Shown: positions 29,960 to 32,500 of the stretch, in pieces
Layout of the letters: the number at the start of each line of letters is the position of its first letter
Position numbering within the stretch: position 1 is the first letter of the stretch
Assembly (NCBI GenBank): GCA_009663005.1
Contig: VIGQ01000829.1
Coordinates: forward strand, 17,501 to 50,000
Direction of reading: 5' to 3'
Source: Actinidia chinensis
Lineage: Eukaryota; Streptophyta; Magnoliopsida; Ericales; Actinidiaceae
DNA: 32,500 bases
Notes under the pieces: generated by a model
Seen by the model: only the letters and a program-made list of their open reading frames with translations
Database searches by the model: none
What the model was told of the DNA's origin: nothing
Position numbers and translations under genes: made by a program

Positions 29960-31020
29960 TGGGGAAGTTGAGGCCCAAACTCGTACCATGAGGTACTACA
30001 TGAATCCCGCAGGCCACCCCTATCTGCTATAGTACTTCTACGCATCATACCACATTAATCTTCACATCAGGAATGCTACAAGCCTTGCCAGAATTTTCAT
30101 GGTTTATGAGTCCGAAAGACCATACTTGCATTTAAAAGATTTTGAAGATGCATACTCCATCTTTCAAAACAATTCGTGTCCTAGGAAGATTTTACTTTTA
30201 AAACGATCTTCAGCATTCACTTTTAAAAATAAGCAAAATTTTGTTCACCTCATTTGAGACCTAGGTCCCATTCATTCATGGAACACAATGGAGGGAAAGT
30301 TCTGCAAACAGTTCTTCCCTCGAACATCGTCGGGGGGGGGGGCACTACGTCTTGCTATCTCTCAGTTTGTACGATAGTTGGCGAGAGTCTTCCAAACTTG
30401 GGAGAGATTCAATGACTTATGAACGCATGTTCCCTCTCATAATTTTCCGCCATGGCACACCTCAATATTTTTTTTCATCATTATCTGCAACAATGAAATG
30501 TTTGTCGAGTCCATGTGTGTCGGAAGTTTTCGAAAAAGAACCCCTGACCAAGCATTTGAGTATTTTGACTACTTGGCTAACGTCACGTGGATTGGGCATG
30601 TCGAACCTAATAATGTGAATAAATCTTCTACTTCCACACAGCATGTCGGTGTTAATTAAAGTGGGGGGAAGAAGATTAATTCAATGTGAAACTCAGTGCC
30701 TTTTCGAGACAATTTTGGAGGCTGTGGCACATCTAAGGCCGCCACAAGTCTTGGCAGACGAATCTTCAAGTATGGTGGTAGTATGTGATACAATGGACCA
30801 TGCACTGATTAGTGTGGCCAATTGTAGCGGGCAAAGAGGCACCGGACAAGTTAATTTGGTAGGCCAATTTTCAAGGATGGGGTATTCTTACTCCAATACA
30901 TACAATCCCTGGTTGGAGGAACCATCCCTAATTTTGGGTGGCAACAAGAGAGTAATGCAAAACATGCAACAAGTTTACAAAACCCTCACAAACTTCCAAT
31001 TACAACCACAACCATAACCA
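29960..31020 (+). pseudogene. Athila-like gag, capsid and zinc-knuckle parts
   Basis: In successive frames the sequence reads YMNPAGHPYL (about 29998), ERPYLHLKDFEDAYSIFQNN (30110-30172), IHSWNTMEGKFCKQFF (30271-30320) and FQTWERFNDL (30390-30420). In 30643-31017 it reads VVVCDTMDHA, then YSYSNTYNPWLEEP. The first group is the capsid core. CDTMDHA is the rest of a CX2CX3GHX4C knuckle. SNTYNP-W is a characteristic Athila segment. Frame breaks and an 11-base G run (30332-30342) interrupt it. Confidence 0.85.
30332..30342 (+). repeat. poly-G tract, 11 bases, inside gag
   Basis: The run lies after TCGAACATCGTC, in the capsid core between the FFP and ISQF segments. Confidence 0.85.
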
Positions 31021-31600
31021 TACACCACAATCATCTCCTTCACAACCCATTGCCCAACTGTACTTATGCCCATATTCTGCACCACCACAAGCACCTACCC
31101 CTCCACATCGGAGGATGAGGATCATGAGCTACACACAAAATCACAATTTAGAACATCACTGTGAGACTTAGCAATCATTCATACTCTTGGGCAATCAGTT
31201 ACAAATCTTGAGGCAATATATGGGGAAATGACTCTATGCTTGAGAGTCTTGTATTTCACAACAACCCACAAGGGCGATTCCCCGCTCAACCCCAACAAAA
31301 CCCTAAGTCGTGCAAACTACATTTATGAAACCATGAGCATGTACTGCCATCACAACTATTAGAAGTATGAAAAGAAATCGATAAACCATTGCGCCGACAG
31401 AGGTTATCATGGGAAGATGGTGAGTCTAGAGGGATTAAGTCAAAAGATGAGGAGATAATATTCATGAGAGTAATTCTGAGCCGTTTTAAAAGGAAGTCAT
31501 CTGATGAGATACCATGGAAGATTAAACATGCTCCATTCCAATAGGTTTATGAAAGCGAGTAAAACACCACTTGAATGCTGAAATCTATATATCTTAAACA
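31021..31600 (+). pseudogene. Athila-like gag C-terminus and gag-pol linker
   Basis: Frames give HTLGQSVTNLEAIYGEM and SCISQQPTRAIPRSTPTKP (about 31172-31305), then GIKSKDEEIIFMRVILSRF (about 31428-31485). This corresponds to the proline- and glutamine-rich end of Athila gag and the charged linker leading to protease. Motifs are loose and the frame is repeatedly broken. Confidence 0.6.
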
Positions 31601-32170
31601 AGTTTCGAATTAACATTACCTATTTAGATGCTAGCCAAACAAATACCTTCTCTAGGCCAATTTCTTGAAGGACTTGTGCACTGTTAAAAGAAAGTTTCAT
31701 GTCAAAGAGACAACAATGATGAATGATATTCAAAGTGCAATTCTTCAATGCAAATCTGTGCCAAAATATAAGGACCCTGGTTGTTCCTACAATTTCGTGT
31801 ATCAAGGGGTGTTATAGGATCGATCGAGCACTTCTTGACCTAGGTCTATCCCCCCCCCCCCCCCCCCCCCCCCCCCGCTTTAATCTTTTGCCATATTCTG
31901 TGTATAAAGAATTAGGTTCTTGGAGAACTTAAGCCAACACTGTTACACTCGAGTTAGCCGCTTGATCCATAAGGTCCCTAGAGGTGTCGTAGAGATGTGG
32001 CTTATCCACGTTGATACCAGTCTACTATCTCGTTGATTTTATTGTTTTAGATACCCAACCTGTGGAGGCCAAAATCTTCTAGCATCATATTCCTGTTATT
32101 TTAGGACACCATTCCTAGCAACGTCGATGCCATTTTCATTGTGGAATGGTCTTACTAAACTTTCGTTTGA
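31600..32170 (+). pseudogene. Athila-like aspartic protease, split by a poly-C tract
   Basis: The approach region reads FLKDLCTVKRKFHVKE across a frame change (31660-31710), then YKDPGCSYNFVYQG (31768-31810). The active-site region is RALLDLG, an inserted C run, then FNLLPYSVYKELGSW (31823-31925). Athila-type proteases carry DLG in place of DSG/DTG. Further on, DTQPVEAKIF (about 32051) and the DTIPSNVDAIF block (about 32106) match the C-terminal half, with the flap and ILGRPFL region partly lost. The C run at 31850-31876 falls within the residues that follow DLG. Confidence 0.85.
31850..31876 (+). repeat. poly-C tract, 27 bases, in the protease active-site loop
   Basis: The flanking bases GGTCTAT and GCTTTAATCTTTTGCC align with the expected coding sequence once the tract is removed, so it looks like a pure insertion or expansion. 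Confidence 0.92.
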
Positions 32171-32364
32171 GAATATAACCTATAAACTCATATCTTCCCG
32201 TGGTTACACATTATCGGATTATACCAGTTGATAGGTGGCAATTTTATTGAGTTTAGTATACAAAGCAGTGAATCATGAATCTATGGAGGATCTAATTAAA
32301 AATAGGGCTCCTAGTTTTGAGTGAGTCAATGACAATTGGAATCTCCATGTTGAGGTTTCAGATC

Positions 32365-32445
32365 TAGTTTTTGTTTTTTGTTTTTTTTGGGTTTTTTTTT
32401 TGTTTTTTTTTTTTTGGGTTTTTGTTTTTTTGTTTGGGGAAAGGG
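32365..32445 (+). repeat. T/G low-complexity tract
   Basis: Runs of T with short G groups (TTTTTTGTTTTTTTTGGG type) lie in the protease-RT linker of the Athila-like element. Nothing else was recognised to the window end. Confidence 0.9.
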
Positions 32446-32500
32446 GGAAGAGTAATTTTTTTATGCATGTAGTCATTGGACTCCTACTTTGTGATTTTCA

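Larger units (their letters stand above)
27660..32500 (+). mobile_element. Athila-like Ty3/gypsy element, 5' part, runs off the window
   Basis: The 5' LTR (about 27660-29293), Asp-tRNA primer site (29301-29319), leader, gag and protease are present in order. The RT, integrase and 3' LTR would lie beyond 32500. The primer site, gag motifs (PYLHLKDFED, SNTYNP) and protease context (LLDLG...NLLPYSVYKELG) identify the Athila branch. All coding parts carry frameshifts. Confidence 0.85.

Noticed and set aside
1..32500. tRNA or rRNA genes.
   Set aside because: Apart from short primer-binding sites complementary to tRNA ends, I saw no cloverleaf-like sequence or rRNA motif by eye.

Overview
The window is repeat-dense flowering-plant nuclear DNA, probably from a eudicot, although the sequence does not prove the lineage. 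It holds no intact gene. Almost all of it is decayed LTR retrotransposons, nested in one another and in one older broken plant gene. The evidence is paired LTRs with matching 5-bp target-site duplications (TSDs), tRNA primer-binding sites (PBS), polypurine tracts (PPT), and recognisable gag, protease, RT, RNase H, integrase and chromodomain motifs that change frame every few tens of codons.

Layout from left to right. 1-1723: a Ty1/copia gag to pre-integrase remnant, cut off by a long LTR. 1724-~3530: a lone LTR related to the Tekay-like LTRs further right; its partner is not in the window. ~3729-4228: the first piece of an old, unclassified plant gene. 4229-15145: a complete but degenerate Tekay-like chromovirus on the + strand, with LTRs of about 2.96 and 2.64 kb, TSD TTTTT, a Met-type PBS, a PPT and a chromodomain. 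15151-15904: the second piece of the old gene. 15905-21287: a complete Reina-like chromovirus on the - strand, with LTRs of about 0.42 kb and TSD CAATC. 21288-21748: the third piece. 21749-24466: a short non-autonomous LTR element on the + strand, with LTRs of about 0.4 kb and TSD GATCC. In place of gag-pol it carries a reading stretch with an IQ (calmodulin-binding) motif. 24467-~24880: the coiled-coil end of the old gene. ~24930-27660: degenerate tandem units, long poly-T and poly-A tracts, a GGCCC-rich terminal-inverted-repeat element, LTR-like noncoding DNA and a sliver of Athila-type gag. 27660-32500: the 5' LTR, Asp-type PBS, gag and protease of an Athila-like element that runs off the window.

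The four old-gene pieces read in one orientation and in a plausible order. The simplest reading is one locus interrupted successively by three different Ty3 lineages. Two further patterns stand out. First, a composite LTR module (a cluster of GTTCGAACGC-type palindromes followed by a CATAACTTT...TTGGAAA block) occurs in both the Tekay-like and the Athila-like LTRs. Second, long pure G or C tracts sit inside pol coding sequence of three unrelated elements. LTR pairs appear to differ mainly by single-base indels, so part of the damage may be sequencing or assembly error rather than age. All family and domain calls were made by eye, without database searches.
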